Positions 54,464 to 63,664 of a stretch of DNA of 64,000 bases are shown here, piece after piece. The DNA comes from CALMEC01 sp964628685 (GTDB taxonomy: Bacteria > Actinomycetota > Thermoleophilia > Miltoncostaeales > Miltoncostaeaceae), in assembly GCA_964628685.1 (NCBI GenBank), contig CAZVNM010000003.1:472925-536924 (forward strand), read 5' to 3'. Every line of letters begins with the position of its first letter. Within the stretch, counting starts at the first letter, position 1. The position numbers and the translations under genes were made by a program. The notes beneath the pieces were generated by a model, which worked only from the letters and a program-made list of their open reading frames with translations, did not search any database and was not told the origin of the DNA.

Positions 54464-54886
54464 ATGTCCGTCCGTTCCCGCATCGCCGTCCCACTCACCG
54501 TGCTCGCCGCCTCGATCGGTCTGGCCGCCTGCGGCGGCGGGGGTGGTGAGGCGACCAAGGACGACCTCCGCCAGAAGCTCGAGAAGGAGAACGCGCCCGC
54601 GGCGATCATCCCGTGTCTCACCGACACGCTGTTCGAGAAGCTGAGCCCCTCCGAGGTCCGCCACCTGATCGACGCCGAGAACCAGTCGGACGCCACCGAC
54701 AAGGAGGTCGAGGCCCTCCAGGCGTCGGTCGTCGAGTGCTCCGGTGGGGATGGGACGACCCCCGGCACCGCCACGGGCGGCACCGACACCGGCACGACGG
54801 CCACCGGGACCGACACGGGGTCGCCGACCGACACGGGCGCCACCGTCACCGACGGTGCGGGTTCCGACACGAGCACCGCGCCGTGA
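54464..54886 (+). CDS. Small lipoprotein with Thr/Gly/Asp-rich tail (paralogue 1)
   Basis: A 140-residue lipoprotein: signal ending LAAC (Cys23), a helical domain (DDLRQKLEKENAPAAIIPCLTDTLFEKLSPSEVRHLIDAE) with one Cys pair (IIPC and VVEC), then ~50 residues of TGTDTG-type low complexity. AGAGGA precedes the ATG. It is paralogous to the broken gene at 55841, sharing the C-x-TDxL(F/Y)xxLSPxE order. Function unknown; the domain may bind a partner at the membrane surface. Confidence 0.78.
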   Translation: MSVRSRIAVPLTVLAASIGLAACGGGGGEATKDDLRQKLEKENAPAAIIPCLTDTLFEKLSPSEVRHLIDAENQSDATDKEVEALQASVVECSGGDGTTPGTATGGTDTGTTATGTDTGSPTDTGATVTDGAGSDTSTAP

Positions 54887-54920
54887 CGTCGCGACACGGT
54901 CGACGGGAGCACCGATCCGC

Positions 54921-55685
54921 ATGATCATCGACCGCACCGAGGACGGGAAGTACCTGGCCAACTGCTACCTGGTCGCCGAGGGGCCCGGGGGCAGGGGCGT
55001 CATGATCGACGGCAACGGCGTGGCCGACCGCCTCCTGGACCGAGTCGGCCGCGAGCGGATCGACATCACCCACGTCCTCCTCACCCACCACCACCCGGAC
55101 CACGTCGCCGAGATCGCGCGCTACCGCGAGCGCTTCCCCGGTGTCCCCATCCTCGCCCACGCCGTCACCGCCGACGAGCTGGACGAGGGATCGGTGGACG
55201 AGGTCCTGGACGACGGCGACACGGTCACCACCGGCGATCTCGTGTTCACGGCCGTCGACACGCCCGGCCACTGCCAGGGGCACTTCGCATACCGCCTGAA
55301 CGACGACGACATCTTCACCGCCGACGTGCTCTTCCACCGCACCCTCGGTGGCCACGCCCGGCCGGGCGGGCGCTTCCCGCAGCTGAAGTCGTCCACCATG
55401 GACATCCTGATGGCGCTGCCGCACCACCTGCGCGTGCACCCCGGCCACCGGATGTCGACGACGATCGGCGAGGAGTGGGAGGAGAACCGCTTCATCCGCT
55501 TCTGGCGCGGGCTCGAGACGCCGCTGGACGAGCCCGTCGAGGTGGAGGACATCGGCCGGGGCACCATGCTGGTCTGGGCGCCGGACTACGACGGCGGCAA
55601 CAAGGCGCTCGTGCGGTTCCCGGACGGCACCGAGGGCATCTACTTCGGATCGAAGGTCACGCGCGCCGTCGACGCGACGTCCTGA
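54921..55685 (+). CDS. Metallo-beta-lactamase-fold hydrolase
   Basis: A 254-residue cytoplasmic metallohydrolase of the glyoxalase II-like group. Metal ligands: THHHPDH (residues ~55-61), the later GHCQGH and TADVLFHRTLGG, and HPGH. Length and motif spacing fit hydroxyacylglutathione hydrolase or related thioesterases. The C-terminal extension (EVEDIGRGTMLVWAPDYDGG) is unusual. It lies between the paralogous lipoprotein genes, 34 bp after the first. The physiological substrate is unknown. Confidence 0.85.
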   Translation: MIIDRTEDGKYLANCYLVAEGPGGRGVMIDGNGVADRLLDRVGRERIDITHVLLTHHHPDHVAEIARYRERFPGVPILAHAVTADELDEGSVDEVLDDGDTVTTGDLVFTAVDTPGHCQGHFAYRLNDDDIFTADVLFHRTLGGHARPGGRFPQLKSSTMDILMALPHHLRVHPGHRMSTTIGEEWEENRFIRFWRGLETPLDEPVEVEDIGRGTMLVWAPDYDGGNKALVRFPDGTEGIYFGSKVTRAVDATS

Positions 55686-55840
55686 TCACCCGGCGACGGG
55701 GTGGGTCGGTGACCCACGGGGTGTGTCACGTCGCTCACGGCGATGTTGTTCGCACCCGTCCGATCCGCTCCGGGTCGGTAGGGTGTCCGCTCGGCGCGTC
55801 CGCGCCCATGCATTGCACCCGTCCGAAGGATTCTCGAAAC

Positions 55841-56166
55841 ATGCCCGCATTCGCCCGCCGCATCGCCGTCGTCATCGCCGCCTCGGCAACCGTCCTCGGT
55901 GCCGCCGCCTGCGGCGGTGGCGTCTCCAAGGACAAGTTCACGTCCGAGCTGGTCAAGAAGGCCGGTCTGACCGAGGCGCAGGCGACCTGCGTCACCGACA
56001 AGCTCTACGCCGAGCTCAGCCGGACGAGATCGACAACCTCTACAAGGCCGACAAGGTCGAGGACACGAGCGAGAAGGAGCGCAAGACGCTGACGGAGGCC
56101 GCCGTCAGCTGCGCCAGCCCGTCCGGTGGCTCGACCACCGACACCGGTTCGACGACCGGCCAGTAG
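55841..56166 (+). pseudogene. Small lipoprotein, paralogue 2, broken by a one-base frameshift
   Basis: Begins as a lipoprotein (MPAFARRIAVVIAASATVLGAAACGGG) and runs in frame to ...TCVTDKLYAELS, then enters an Arg/Ser/Thr-rich nonsense frame. Moving by one base at about 56020-56021 (AGCCGG, where AGCCCGG would be in frame) restores PDEIDNLYKADKVEDTSEKERKT...VSCASPSGG...TGQ, which aligns with paralogue 1 (LSPSEVRHLIDAE...VVEC). The full product would be ~108 residues. Either a recent mutation or a base-call error in a C-run. Confidence 0.75.
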
Positions 56167-56232
56167 CCCCGACTCCCGCCCCGGGGTCCGCGGCCGCCAG
56201 GTCGCGGCCCGGATCCCGGGGCCGCGGGTCGT

Positions 56233-57174
56233 CTACGGCAGGGCGACCGGTTCGGTCGTCTGCATCGCCGGATAGGTCGCCCACTGCCGCGACCACCGCA
56301 GGAACACCGGGTTGGGGCGGATGCGGTCCATCGCCCGCAGCAGCATCACGTGGGTCGCGTGATAGCCGCGCGCCTGGTGGACGGGGCGCGGTGCCCTGGT
56401 GAGGTGCCCCAGGTGGTAGGCCGTCGTGGTGCCCGCGTCGTAGAGCGGGAGCATCTTCGTGAGCGTGGCCTCACCCTGACGGTAGAGACGCCGCGCGCGG
56501 GCGTCGCCGAACGACGCCAGGTCGGCCAGCCCCAGCATGGTGAACTGGAAGCCGTTCAGCGTGTAGGACGCCGGCCGCGTCGGGTACTCCTCGTAGAACA
56601 CCCCGGCGGGATGGGTGGTGCGAAGACCACCCCGCGACACCGGCACTTCGAGGGGCGCCAGAGCGCGCCGCGCCGCCCGCAGATACTCGGGATGGCCACG
56701 GTGGATGCGGTGCACGCGCGTGAGCAGCGAGATCGCCTGCCCCTGTGCCATGGCGGAGGTCCAGCCGCGCGGCAGAAGCACGTCCATGCCGCCCACGCGG
56801 TAGGGGAACGGATAGCGCCACGCGCCGGTCCTGTCCTGGTTCTTCACGAACCACTGCGCGTGGCGGATGGCCGAGGCGCGGGCCTTCGGATCACGGGTCG
56901 CCAGGAACCGCGAGTACTGCTGCAGGCCGTACATCGCGACGTGCGTCGGGTTCTTGACCCACCGTCCCGCGTAGCGACGACGCACGACACCGTCCGACCC
57001 GATGGACGCCCTCCAGTGGATCGTGAGGTCCGGCTGCGAGCCGAGACCCAGGTACCCGCCCGCCGGTGCGTAGCGGTCGTAGTCCTCCACGTCGGCGGTG
57101 GCCGGCGCGGCCGCGACCAGCGCCACGATCAGGACGATCAGCGCCCGAAGCGCACGCGTGCCCCGGATCCTCAC
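56233..57174 (-). CDS. Secreted D-glucuronyl C5-epimerase-like protein
   Basis: A 313-residue exported protein (signal peptide RALRALIVLIVALVAAAPATA) built from alpha/alpha-barrel repeats. The part from residue ~95 fits the C-terminal domain of glucuronyl C5-epimerases: WTSAMAQGQAISLLTRV, RGGLRTTHPAGVFYEEYPT, SYTLNGFQFTMLGLADL and LPLYDAGTTTAYHLGHL. In animals this family converts glucuronate to iduronate in heparan sulfate; in bacteria its role is poorly known. It starts at GTG overlapping the haemolysin III gene stop by 4 bp. The substrate is presumably a surface polysaccharide. Confidence 0.8.
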   Translation of the reverse strand: MRIRGTRALRALIVLIVALVAAAPATADVEDYDRYAPAGGYLGLGSQPDLTIHWRASIGSDGVVRRRYAGRWVKNPTHVAMYGLQQYSRFLATRDPKARASAIRHAQWFVKNQDRTGAWRYPFPYRVGGMDVLLPRGWTSAMAQGQAISLLTRVHRIHRGHPEYLRAARRALAPLEVPVSRGGLRTTHPAGVFYEEYPTRPASYTLNGFQFTMLGLADLASFGDARARRLYRQGEATLTKMLPLYDAGTTTAYHLGHLTRAPRPVHQARGYHATHVMLLRAMDRIRPNPVFLRWSRQWATYPAMQTTEPVALP

Positions 57175-57839
57175 GCGACCGGAACCGCGAAGACGATGAA
57201 GAAGACGGCGATGTACTGGCAGACCGCCGCCACGACGGTCGCCAGGTGGAAGACCTCGTGGAACCCGAAGGCCGGGTGGGGGTTGGGGCGGCGAAGCGCG
57301 TACGCCAGGGCACCCAGCGTGTAGACGATCCCGCCCACGATCAGCAGCACCAGGGCGGGGATCCCGGCGCGGTGGACGATGTCCCCCAGGGCGGCGACGG
57401 CGACCCAGCCCACCGCCACGTACAGGGGCACCGTCGCCCCGCGCGGCGCGTCCGGCCGGGCGGCCTTGAGCGCGGCACCCACACCGCATGTGCCCAGCAC
57501 CACGCCGAGGATCACCCAGCGCTTGGCGCCGTCCAGCGCAAGGAGGCAGACGGGCAGGTAGGTGCCGGCGATGAACCCGAAGATCATTGCGTGGTCGATG
57601 CGTCGCAGCACGCCCCACGTGCGTCGTCCCCACGTCCGCGAGTGGTAGAGGGCGCTCGTCCCGAAGGTCGCCAGCATCAGCCCGCAGTACACCGATACGG
57701 CCAGCGCGGCGAGGCCACCGGAGTGGACCGCCGCCAGCGGGATCAGCGTGCCGGCCATCGCGGGCACGGCGAGCGCGGCGCCCAGGTGGATGCGTCCGCG
57801 CCAGGCGGGGCGCGGGTCGACTGGGGCGAGCGCGGTCAC
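57171..57839 (-). CDS. Haemolysin III family (PAQR-like) membrane protein
   Basis: A 222-residue seven-helix membrane protein. Family-defining motifs are all present: SALYHSRTWG in the first third, RRIDHAMIFGFIAGTYLPV, and HEVFHLATVVAA at the C-terminus; the His and Asp residues bind zinc in PAQR proteins. The bacterial role is unproven (possible ceramidase-like hydrolase) despite the haemolysin name. It starts at GTG and is co-translated with the C5-epimerase-like gene. Confidence 0.9.
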   Translation of the reverse strand: MTALAPVDPRPAWRGRIHLGAALAVPAMAGTLIPLAAVHSGGLAALAVSVYCGLMLATFGTSALYHSRTWGRRTWGVLRRIDHAMIFGFIAGTYLPVCLLALDGAKRWVILGVVLGTCGVGAALKAARPDAPRGATVPLYVAVGWVAVAALGDIVHRAGIPALVLLIVGGIVYTLGALAYALRRPNPHPAFGFHEVFHLATVVAAVCQYIAVFFIVFAVPVA

Positions 57840-57915
57840 GGCGGGGAGACTACGAAATCCGCCCCCGCCGGGGACATCCCCGGGGCGCGCCGGAACCGGC
57901 CGCGCCCCGCCGGGC

Positions 57916-59208
57916 TCATTCCGGCCGGCGGCGCGTGATGGACGGCGCCACGTCCTGCGCGGCGCGCTCGCCCGCCTCGATGGCGAGGACGACATCGCCG
58001 CCCTGCGCGACGGTGAGCCCCGCCACCGCGTCCAGCGCGCGTGCCGGGGCGAGCGCACGCTCCACGTCGTCCACGTCCACCACGGTCCACGCCCGCGCGC
58101 GTCGCACCACACGCACGAGGCGCGTCGTCTCGTCCGGGTCCAGCAGCCCGATCGCCACCAGCCCGTCCGTGCAGGCCGCGGCGAGCGCCTCGTCGGTGAG
58201 CGCCCACCACGGGTCGTCGGCGTCCGGCGCGCAGTAGACCTCGCAGCTCACGAGCGTCCGGTCGGCGGGCGCCAGCCGCGCGCTCCAGTTGCCCGGCTCC
58301 GACAGCCGTGCGAACGGTGCGCGCGCGTCGGCCACCTGGATCCACGCCTCGTCGCTCACCCGCGGCCGCGGGACCTCCAGCGAGACCACCGCCGCCGCCC
58401 GTGGTGGAAGCGGTGCGGCCTCCGTCGCCGCCACCTCGGGGACGAGCGTCGCCACCAGGCCGGCGGGGACGCCCGCGACGACGGCTCCGGCCGTGATCGT
58501 GAAGGGGCCGTCCCAGGCGCTGCCGCTCACCCCGCGCACCCGTCCACCCTCCGTCGCGATCCGCGACACCGACGCACCGGTGACCACCCGACCACCGCCC
58601 GCCTCGATCGCGCGCGCCATCGCATCCATCAGCTGCCCGATCCCGCCCGCCGGGTACCAGAACCCGTCGGGCGCGTACTGCTCCACCAGGAGCTTGCGTG
58701 CGCGGGTGGCGGTGATGCGCTCCAGGGGGATGCCGTCGACCTTCTCCAGGTACCGCCGCAGATCGGGGTCCGGGGGACCGCCGAACATCTCCTCCAGGAA
58801 GACGGTCGCCGGCAGGTCGGGCGCCGGCGGCGCGTGCGGTCGCAGCGCCACCGGTCCGTGCTGGTCGAAGTAGCGGCCCCGGTGGATGCCGTCGTCGCGC
58901 ATGCACGCCACGGGACGCTCGACGCGATGGAGGTCCGGCCCCAGAAGCTCGCGCAACCAGGCCTCGCGCGGCGCGTCGCGCACGAACAGGATGTGACCGC
59001 CGAGGTCGAAGCCGAACGGGCCGTCGTGATCGGTCACGCACATCCCGCCCACGCGATCCGATGCCTCCAGGACGGTGACGGCGAAGCCGGCCCGCACGAG
59101 GGTGAGGGCTGCCGACAGGCCGGCCGGACCGGCACCCAGGACGACCACGTCGCACGCGGTGTCGGCGGTGGGGGTGGCGGAACTGGTTGAGCGGGACGTC
59201 GGCGTCAC
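57916..59208 (-). CDS. FAD-dependent amine-oxidase-like oxidoreductase
   Basis: A 430-residue flavoprotein with the dinucleotide-binding start VVVLGAGPAGLSAALTLVRAG and second motif VTVLEASDRVGGMC, HILFVRD (FAD contact), then a substrate domain and a late C-terminal FAD segment (GLTVAQGGDVVLAIEAGERAAQDV). It resembles protoporphyrinogen oxidase, squalene desaturase HpnE and UDP-galactopyranose mutase-like members. The exact reaction cannot be called. It starts at GTG, divergent from the MarR-MFS pair. Confidence 0.82.
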   Translation of the reverse strand: MTPTSRSTSSATPTADTACDVVVLGAGPAGLSAALTLVRAGFAVTVLEASDRVGGMCVTDHDGPFGFDLGGHILFVRDAPREAWLRELLGPDLHRVERPVACMRDDGIHRGRYFDQHGPVALRPHAPPAPDLPATVFLEEMFGGPPDPDLRRYLEKVDGIPLERITATRARKLLVEQYAPDGFWYPAGGIGQLMDAMARAIEAGGGRVVTGASVSRIATEGGRVRGVSGSAWDGPFTITAGAVVAGVPAGLVATLVPEVAATEAAPLPPRAAAVVSLEVPRPRVSDEAWIQVADARAPFARLSEPGNWSARLAPADRTLVSCEVYCAPDADDPWWALTDEALAAACTDGLVAIGLLDPDETTRLVRVVRRARAWTVVDVDDVERALAPARALDAVAGLTVAQGGDVVLAIEAGERAAQDVAPSITRRRPE

Positions 59209-59312
59209 GGCACCTCGGGCGGACTCGGTGGATCGTGCAGCAGACGCTACCCGTGATCCGGCGCGGGTTCGTCGGACCGGTCATCCATGCCGCGGCGGGA
59301 CGCCGGACCACA

Positions 59313-59326
59313 ATGAGTAGGCTCAT
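59313..59326. promoter_or_regulatory. Likely MarR operator
   Basis: Inverted repeat ATGAG-TAGG-CTCAT, 27 bases before the marR start, in the spacer shared with the divergent FAD oxidoreductase. MarR-family proteins usually bind such short palindromes over their own promoter. Confidence 0.5.
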
Positions 59327-59353
59327 CGTTCGCACGGCAAGGATCGGAGGTCG

Positions 59354-59794
59354 ATGGACGCATCGGGCGAGGGACTGGACACGCTCCTCAGCTGGCGTCT
59401 CGCGGTCGCCGGCCGGCTGATGCGGGCGACGGCCGACACGCAGCCCGGGTTCGACGGGCCCGGCGCGCAGGGCGGGGCGCTCCTCATGCGTCTGCTCGAC
59501 CACGACGGCGAGACCCAGGCCACGCTGGCCCGGGCCCAGCGCATCGAGCCGCCCACCCTCTGCAGGATGGTCGACCGGCTGGAGCGCGACGGGTATGTGG
59601 AGCGGCGCGCGCATCCCGACGACCGGCGCGCCGTCGGCGTGCACCTCACCGAGGCGGGGCGCCGGGCCGCGCAAGACGGGTGGGCGGCCGTCGACGGACT
59701 CGAGGACGGGTTCTTCGCCGTCCTCGACGACGACGAGCGCCGGACGCTGGGGACGCTCCTCCACCGCCTCCTGCAGGCCCACGGACGCGCGTGA
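59354..59794 (+). CDS. MarR family transcriptional regulator
   Basis: A 146-residue winged-helix regulator. The DNA-binding part is GETQATLARAQRIEPPTLCRMVDRLERDGYVERRAHPDDRRAVGVHLTEAG, with the wing Asp-Asp-Arg-Arg characteristic of MarR. GGAGGT lies just before the ATG. It shares TGATG with the following MFS gene (1 bp overlap), so it most likely regulates that exporter and itself, releasing DNA when a small phenolic or drug-like ligand binds. Confidence 0.92.
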   Translation: MDASGEGLDTLLSWRLAVAGRLMRATADTQPGFDGPGAQGGALLMRLLDHDGETQATLARAQRIEPPTLCRMVDRLERDGYVERRAHPDDRRAVGVHLTEAGRRAAQDGWAAVDGLEDGFFAVLDDDERRTLGTLLHRLLQAHGRA

Positions 59795-61224
59795 TGGACG
59801 GCGGCGCCGAACGCCAGCGTCTGGGGCTGACCCTCACCGGCCTGATCACGGCGGCGATGGCGTACGCCCTGATGCAGACGTTCCTCATCCCGGCGCTGGC
59901 GGTCCTGCGCGAGGAGCTCGACACGTCCACCGGGTGGGTCACCTGGACCGTGACCGCCTACCTGCTGTCGGGATGCGTCGCGACGCCCATCATCAGCCGG
60001 CTGGGGGACCAGTACGGCAAGAAGCGCATGATGATCGTCAGCCTCCTGGTGTTCCTGGCGGGGTCGGTGGGCGCATGGGCGGCACCCAACATCGCCGTGC
60101 TGATCGTGTTCCGCGCGGTGCAGGGCGTCGGCGGTGCCGTGTTCCCGCTGGCGTTCGCCATCATCCGCGACGAGTTCCCGCCCGAACGGATGAGCGTCGC
60201 CATGGGCCTCGTCTCGTCGGTGCTCGGCGTCGGCGGCGGCACCGGCATCGCCCTCTCGGGGGTCATCATGGACCACCTGACCTGGCGGTGGCTCTTCGCG
60301 GTGTCGGCCGGCATCGTGGTGCTCGCCCTCGTGCTGGTGTGGCGGTTCGTGCCCGAGTCGCCGGTGCGGTCGCCGTCGCGTGTCGACGTGCCCGGGGCAC
60401 TGCTTCTGTCGGCCGCCCTGATCGCACTCCTCCTCGGGTTCACGGAGGGCGCGGCCTGGGGGTGGACGTCCCCGGCCATCCTCGGGCTCTTCGCCGGCGC
60501 GGCGATCCTCTTCGTCACGTGGGGTGTCGTCGAGCTGCGCGTGGCGGCGCCCATGGTGGACATGCGGATGCTCGCCCGGCGGCCGGTGCTCTTCACCAAC
60601 CTCACCGCGCTGCTGTCCGGCTTCGCCCTCTACATGGCCTGGGTGATCCTGCCCGAGTTCTACCAACTGCCGCGCGGGCTGCCGCCGGACCTGGCGCCGC
60701 TCGCCGACTACGGCTTCGGCACCACCGTGACCATGGCCGGCGTGTGGATCCTGCCGACGTCGGCGGCCATCTTCCTGAGCGGCCCGGTGGCGGGGCTCCT
60801 CGGCCGGCGCTTCGGGTCGCGCCTGCCGCTCGTGGCGGGCATGGTCGCCTTCGCGATCGGCGCCGCCTGCATGGCCCTCTTCCACGCCACGCCGGTGCAG
60901 CTGTCGGCCGGCTTCGCCGTCTGCGGCATCGGCATCGGGTTCGCCTTCGCGTCCATGCCCAAGCTCATCGTCGACGCCGTCGACCCGGGCGAGACGGCGG
61001 TGGCAAACGGCATGAACACCGTCATCCGCGTGGTGGGCGGCGTCATCGGCGCCCAGATCGGCGCGGTCGTGGTGTCCTCGGGCGCACGGGCCGGCGGCCG
61101 CGTCCCCCTCGAATCCGGGTTCGTCACCGCGTTCTGGATCAGCGTCGCCGGGTCGGTGGTGGGAATCATCACCGCGGCCCTCATCCCGCGGGTGCGGGAG
61201 TACCGTGAACTGCGCTCGCGCTGA
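59794..61224 (+). CDS. MFS drug-efflux transporter, 14-helix DHA2 type
   Basis: A 476-residue proton antiporter, with motif A (SRLGDQYGKKRMMI), motif B (LIVFRAVQGVGGAVFPLAFAIIRDEFP) and motif C-like SSVLGVGGGTGIALSG, which indicate an exporter. Helix count and length fit the DHA2/EmrB-QacA group. It starts one base into the marR stop codon. Probably exports a toxic compound sensed by the MarR protein. Confidence 0.9.
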   Translation: MDGGAERQRLGLTLTGLITAAMAYALMQTFLIPALAVLREELDTSTGWVTWTVTAYLLSGCVATPIISRLGDQYGKKRMMIVSLLVFLAGSVGAWAAPNIAVLIVFRAVQGVGGAVFPLAFAIIRDEFPPERMSVAMGLVSSVLGVGGGTGIALSGVIMDHLTWRWLFAVSAGIVVLALVLVWRFVPESPVRSPSRVDVPGALLLSAALIALLLGFTEGAAWGWTSPAILGLFAGAAILFVTWGVVELRVAAPMVDMRMLARRPVLFTNLTALLSGFALYMAWVILPEFYQLPRGLPPDLAPLADYGFGTTVTMAGVWILPTSAAIFLSGPVAGLLGRRFGSRLPLVAGMVAFAIGAACMALFHATPVQLSAGFAVCGIGIGFAFASMPKLIVDAVDPGETAVANGMNTVIRVVGGVIGAQIGAVVVSSGARAGGRVPLESGFVTAFWISVAGSVVGIITAALIPRVREYRELRSR

Positions 61225-61280
61225 GGCTGCGCCCCCTGTTGAGGACAACCGCCCTCGCCCAGAGGGGACGCGCCGACGAT

Positions 61281-61481
61281 ATGCTCGCCGCTGTGGAATT
61301 GACGGCATTCATCCTGGCGCTCGCCCTCATCCTCGCGGGCGGCCTCGCAGAACTGCGGACCGAGATCCGTGTCGCACGTCGTGACCGGGTCGGCGTGGCC
61401 GAGTGGGTCTGGATCATCCTGCCCGTCCTGTTCCTCTTCGCCGTCGTCGTCTTCGCCGCCGAGTACGGCCTGCGCGGATGA
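61281..61481 (+). CDS. Small two-helix membrane protein encoded with ctaB
   Basis: A 66-residue protein with two hydrophobic helices (VELTAFILALALILAGGLAEL and VWIILPVLFLFAVVVFAA) joined by a basic loop (RTEIRVARRDRVG). ATG at 61281 or GTG four codons later are both possible. Its stop overlaps the ctaB start (ATGA), so it is co-translated with haem O synthase and may be an oxidase or haem-insertion accessory subunit. Not recognised by sequence. Confidence 0.6.
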   Translation: MLAAVELTAFILALALILAGGLAELRTEIRVARRDRVGVAEWVWIILPVLFLFAVVVFAAEYGLRG

Positions 61482-62383
61482 CCACGGACGCCGTCAGCGC
61501 CACCAACCGGGGTGGGCGCGCCGGACAGCTCCTGTCCGACTACATCGCGCTCACCAAGCCGCGTGTCATCTCGCTGCTCCTGGTCACCACGTTCCTCGCG
61601 ATGATCATGGCCCAGCAGGGCTGGCCCTCCACCTGGACGGTCGTGCTCACGATGATCGGCGGCTACCTGGCCGCCGGCGGCGCCAACGCGATCAACCAGT
61701 GGTTCGACCGCGACATCGACGCCGACATGAAGCGCACCGCCACGCGCCCGATCCCGGCGGGTCGCATGAGCGCGACGCACGCCCTCGCCTTCGCCCTCGC
61801 CATCAGCGTCGCCGCCGCCCTCATCCTGGGCTTCGGCGTCAACTGGATCGCGTCGGGTCTCGCCATGCTGGGCCTCGTGCTCTACGTGGCGCTCTACACC
61901 ATGTGGCTGAAGCGCACGACGGTCCAGAACATCGTGATCGGCGGGGCGGCCGGTGCCGTGCCCCCCATGGTGGGCTGGGCGGCGGTCACCGGCGAGGTCG
62001 GGCTCATCTCGATCGTCCTCTTCTCCATCGTCTTCTACTGGACCCCGCCGCACTTCTGGGCGCTCGCCCTCATGATCAAGGGCGACTACGCCAAGGTGGG
62101 CGTGCCGATGCTGCCGGTGGTGCGCGGGGACGCCGAGACCGCCAAGCAGGTGCTGTGGTGGACCATCCTGATGGTGGGGGTCACGCTCCTGCCGGTGGTG
62201 ATGGGGACGTCCGGCATCGTCTACCTGGTGTCGGCGCTCGTGCTGGGAGGCATCTTCATCTGGATGGCCATCGACATCGTCCGCAAGGGCGACCGCCGCA
62301 GCGCCAAGATCGCCTTCCACTACTCGATGATCTACCTGGCGCTCCTCTTCGTCGCGCTCGCCGTGGACGCCGCCCTCAAGTGA
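61478..62383 (+). CDS. ctaB: Protohaem IX farnesyltransferase (haem O synthase)
   Basis: UbiA-family prenyltransferase that adds farnesyl diphosphate to haem b to make haem O, precursor of haem A in the terminal oxidase. It has 301 residues, nine membrane helices and both Asp-rich motifs: NAINQWFDRDIDADMKRTATRPIP, and the second near YTMWLKRTTVQNIVIGGAAGAVPP. TPPHFWALAL is also typical. The oxidase it serves is encoded at 18925-21386, not adjacent. Confidence 0.95.
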   Translation: MTTDAVSATNRGGRAGQLLSDYIALTKPRVISLLLVTTFLAMIMAQQGWPSTWTVVLTMIGGYLAAGGANAINQWFDRDIDADMKRTATRPIPAGRMSATHALAFALAISVAAALILGFGVNWIASGLAMLGLVLYVALYTMWLKRTTVQNIVIGGAAGAVPPMVGWAAVTGEVGLISIVLFSIVFYWTPPHFWALALMIKGDYAKVGVPMLPVVRGDAETAKQVLWWTILMVGVTLLPVVMGTSGIVYLVSALVLGGIFIWMAIDIVRKGDRRSAKIAFHYSMIYLALLFVALAVDAALK

Positions 62384-62446
62384 TCCGGGCCGGCGCCGCC
62401 GCGCGCACCGCACACCCGCCAGACCGCCGCCGGGGAGCCAACTGAG

Positions 62447-63664
62447 ATGCCGCGACGATCACGACCGCCGCGCGATCCGGGGCAGCCGAGCTTCTTCCTG
62501 AGCCCGATGGGGATCGTCTTCACCACGGTGGTGATCGACCTGATCGGCTTCGGCATCGTCATCCCGATCCTCCCCCTCTGGGCCGAGGATCTCGGGGCAT
62601 CCGGCACCGTCGTCGGCATGCTCACCGCGGTCTACTCGCTCATGCAGTTCATCTTCGCCCCGGTGCTGGGGCGGATCTCGGACCGCTACGGACGACGCCC
62701 CGTGATCCTCGCGTCGCTCCTCGGAAGCGCCGTGTCGTACGTGATCATCGGCCTGGCCGGCAGCGTGGCCGTGCTCTTCATCGCCCGCATCCTCTCCGGC
62801 ATCTCGGGCGCCTCCTACTCCACCGCGCAGGCCTACGTCGCCGACATCACCACCAAGGAGACGCGCGCCCGCGGCATGGGCCTGATCGGCGCCGCATTCG
62901 GCATCGGCTTCATCATCGGTCCCGGGCTGGGCGGCCTCCTCTCGATCATCGACCACCGCGTGCCCTTCTTCGTGGCGGCCGGCATCGCCCTCCTCAACCT
63001 GGTGATCGCATACAAGCGGCTGCCGGAGCCCGAGCGCGTGCGGGGCGCGGTGACGCCGCGCCGTGTGCTTCTGGCCCGCGCGATGCGCGACCGGGTGGTC
63101 GCGCCGATGGTCGTCATCACCTTCCTCGGCACCTTCGCGTTCGCCGGCATGGAGACGACGTTCTCCCTCTTCGGCCGCCACCGCTTCGGCTTCGGCCTCA
63201 TGGAGGCGGGCCTCGTCTTCGCGTTCATCGGCGTCGCCGCGGCCCTCGTGCAGGGCAAGGCCATCGGACCACTCGTCGACCGCCACGGCGAGCGGCGCGT
63301 GATGATGGCCGGGCTCGTGCTGACCGGGCTCGCCCTCGGGCTCCTCGCCGCCACGACCGAGCTGTGGGCGCTCTTCCCGGTGTCGGCGCTGCTCGCGGCG
63401 TCGGGCCTCGTGTTCGCCCCCATCACCGCCATGGTCTCCAAGGCCGCATCCGATGAGGACCAGGGCGGCGTGCTGGGTGTGCTGGGATCGTCCAGCGGGC
63501 TCGCGCGCGTGGTGGGACCGCTCGCCGCGGGTGCCCTCTTCGACTGGGCGGTGCCCGCCCCCTACGTGGTCGGCGCCGCGCTCTTCGCGCTGTGCGTCGT
63601 CATCGCGATGGTGGCGGCACGCCAGCCGGCTGGATCGGAGCCCCGCGTCGGATCTTTCGGTTGA
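62447..63664 (+). CDS. MFS transporter, 12-helix TetA-like (DHA1)
   Basis: A 405-residue exporter. Opening FIVFTTVVIDLIGFGIVIPILPLW-type helix, motif A GRISDRYGRRPVI, motif C-like AAFGIGFIIGPGLGGLL, as in TetA/multidrug DHA1 members. The last residues (PRVGSFG) and the TGA stop are encoded by the first bases of the adjacent ~260 bp repeat, so the native C-terminus was probably altered by repeat insertion. GGAG lies upstream of the ATG. The substrate is unknown. Confidence 0.88.
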   Translation: MPRRSRPPRDPGQPSFFLSPMGIVFTTVVIDLIGFGIVIPILPLWAEDLGASGTVVGMLTAVYSLMQFIFAPVLGRISDRYGRRPVILASLLGSAVSYVIIGLAGSVAVLFIARILSGISGASYSTAQAYVADITTKETRARGMGLIGAAFGIGFIIGPGLGGLLSIIDHRVPFFVAAGIALLNLVIAYKRLPEPERVRGAVTPRRVLLARAMRDRVVAPMVVITFLGTFAFAGMETTFSLFGRHRFGFGLMEAGLVFAFIGVAAALVQGKAIGPLVDRHGERRVMMAGLVLTGLALGLLAATTELWALFPVSALLAASGLVFAPITAMVSKAASDEDQGGVLGVLGSSSGLARVVGPLAAGALFDWAVPAPYVVGAALFALCVVIAMVAARQPAGSEPRVGSFG

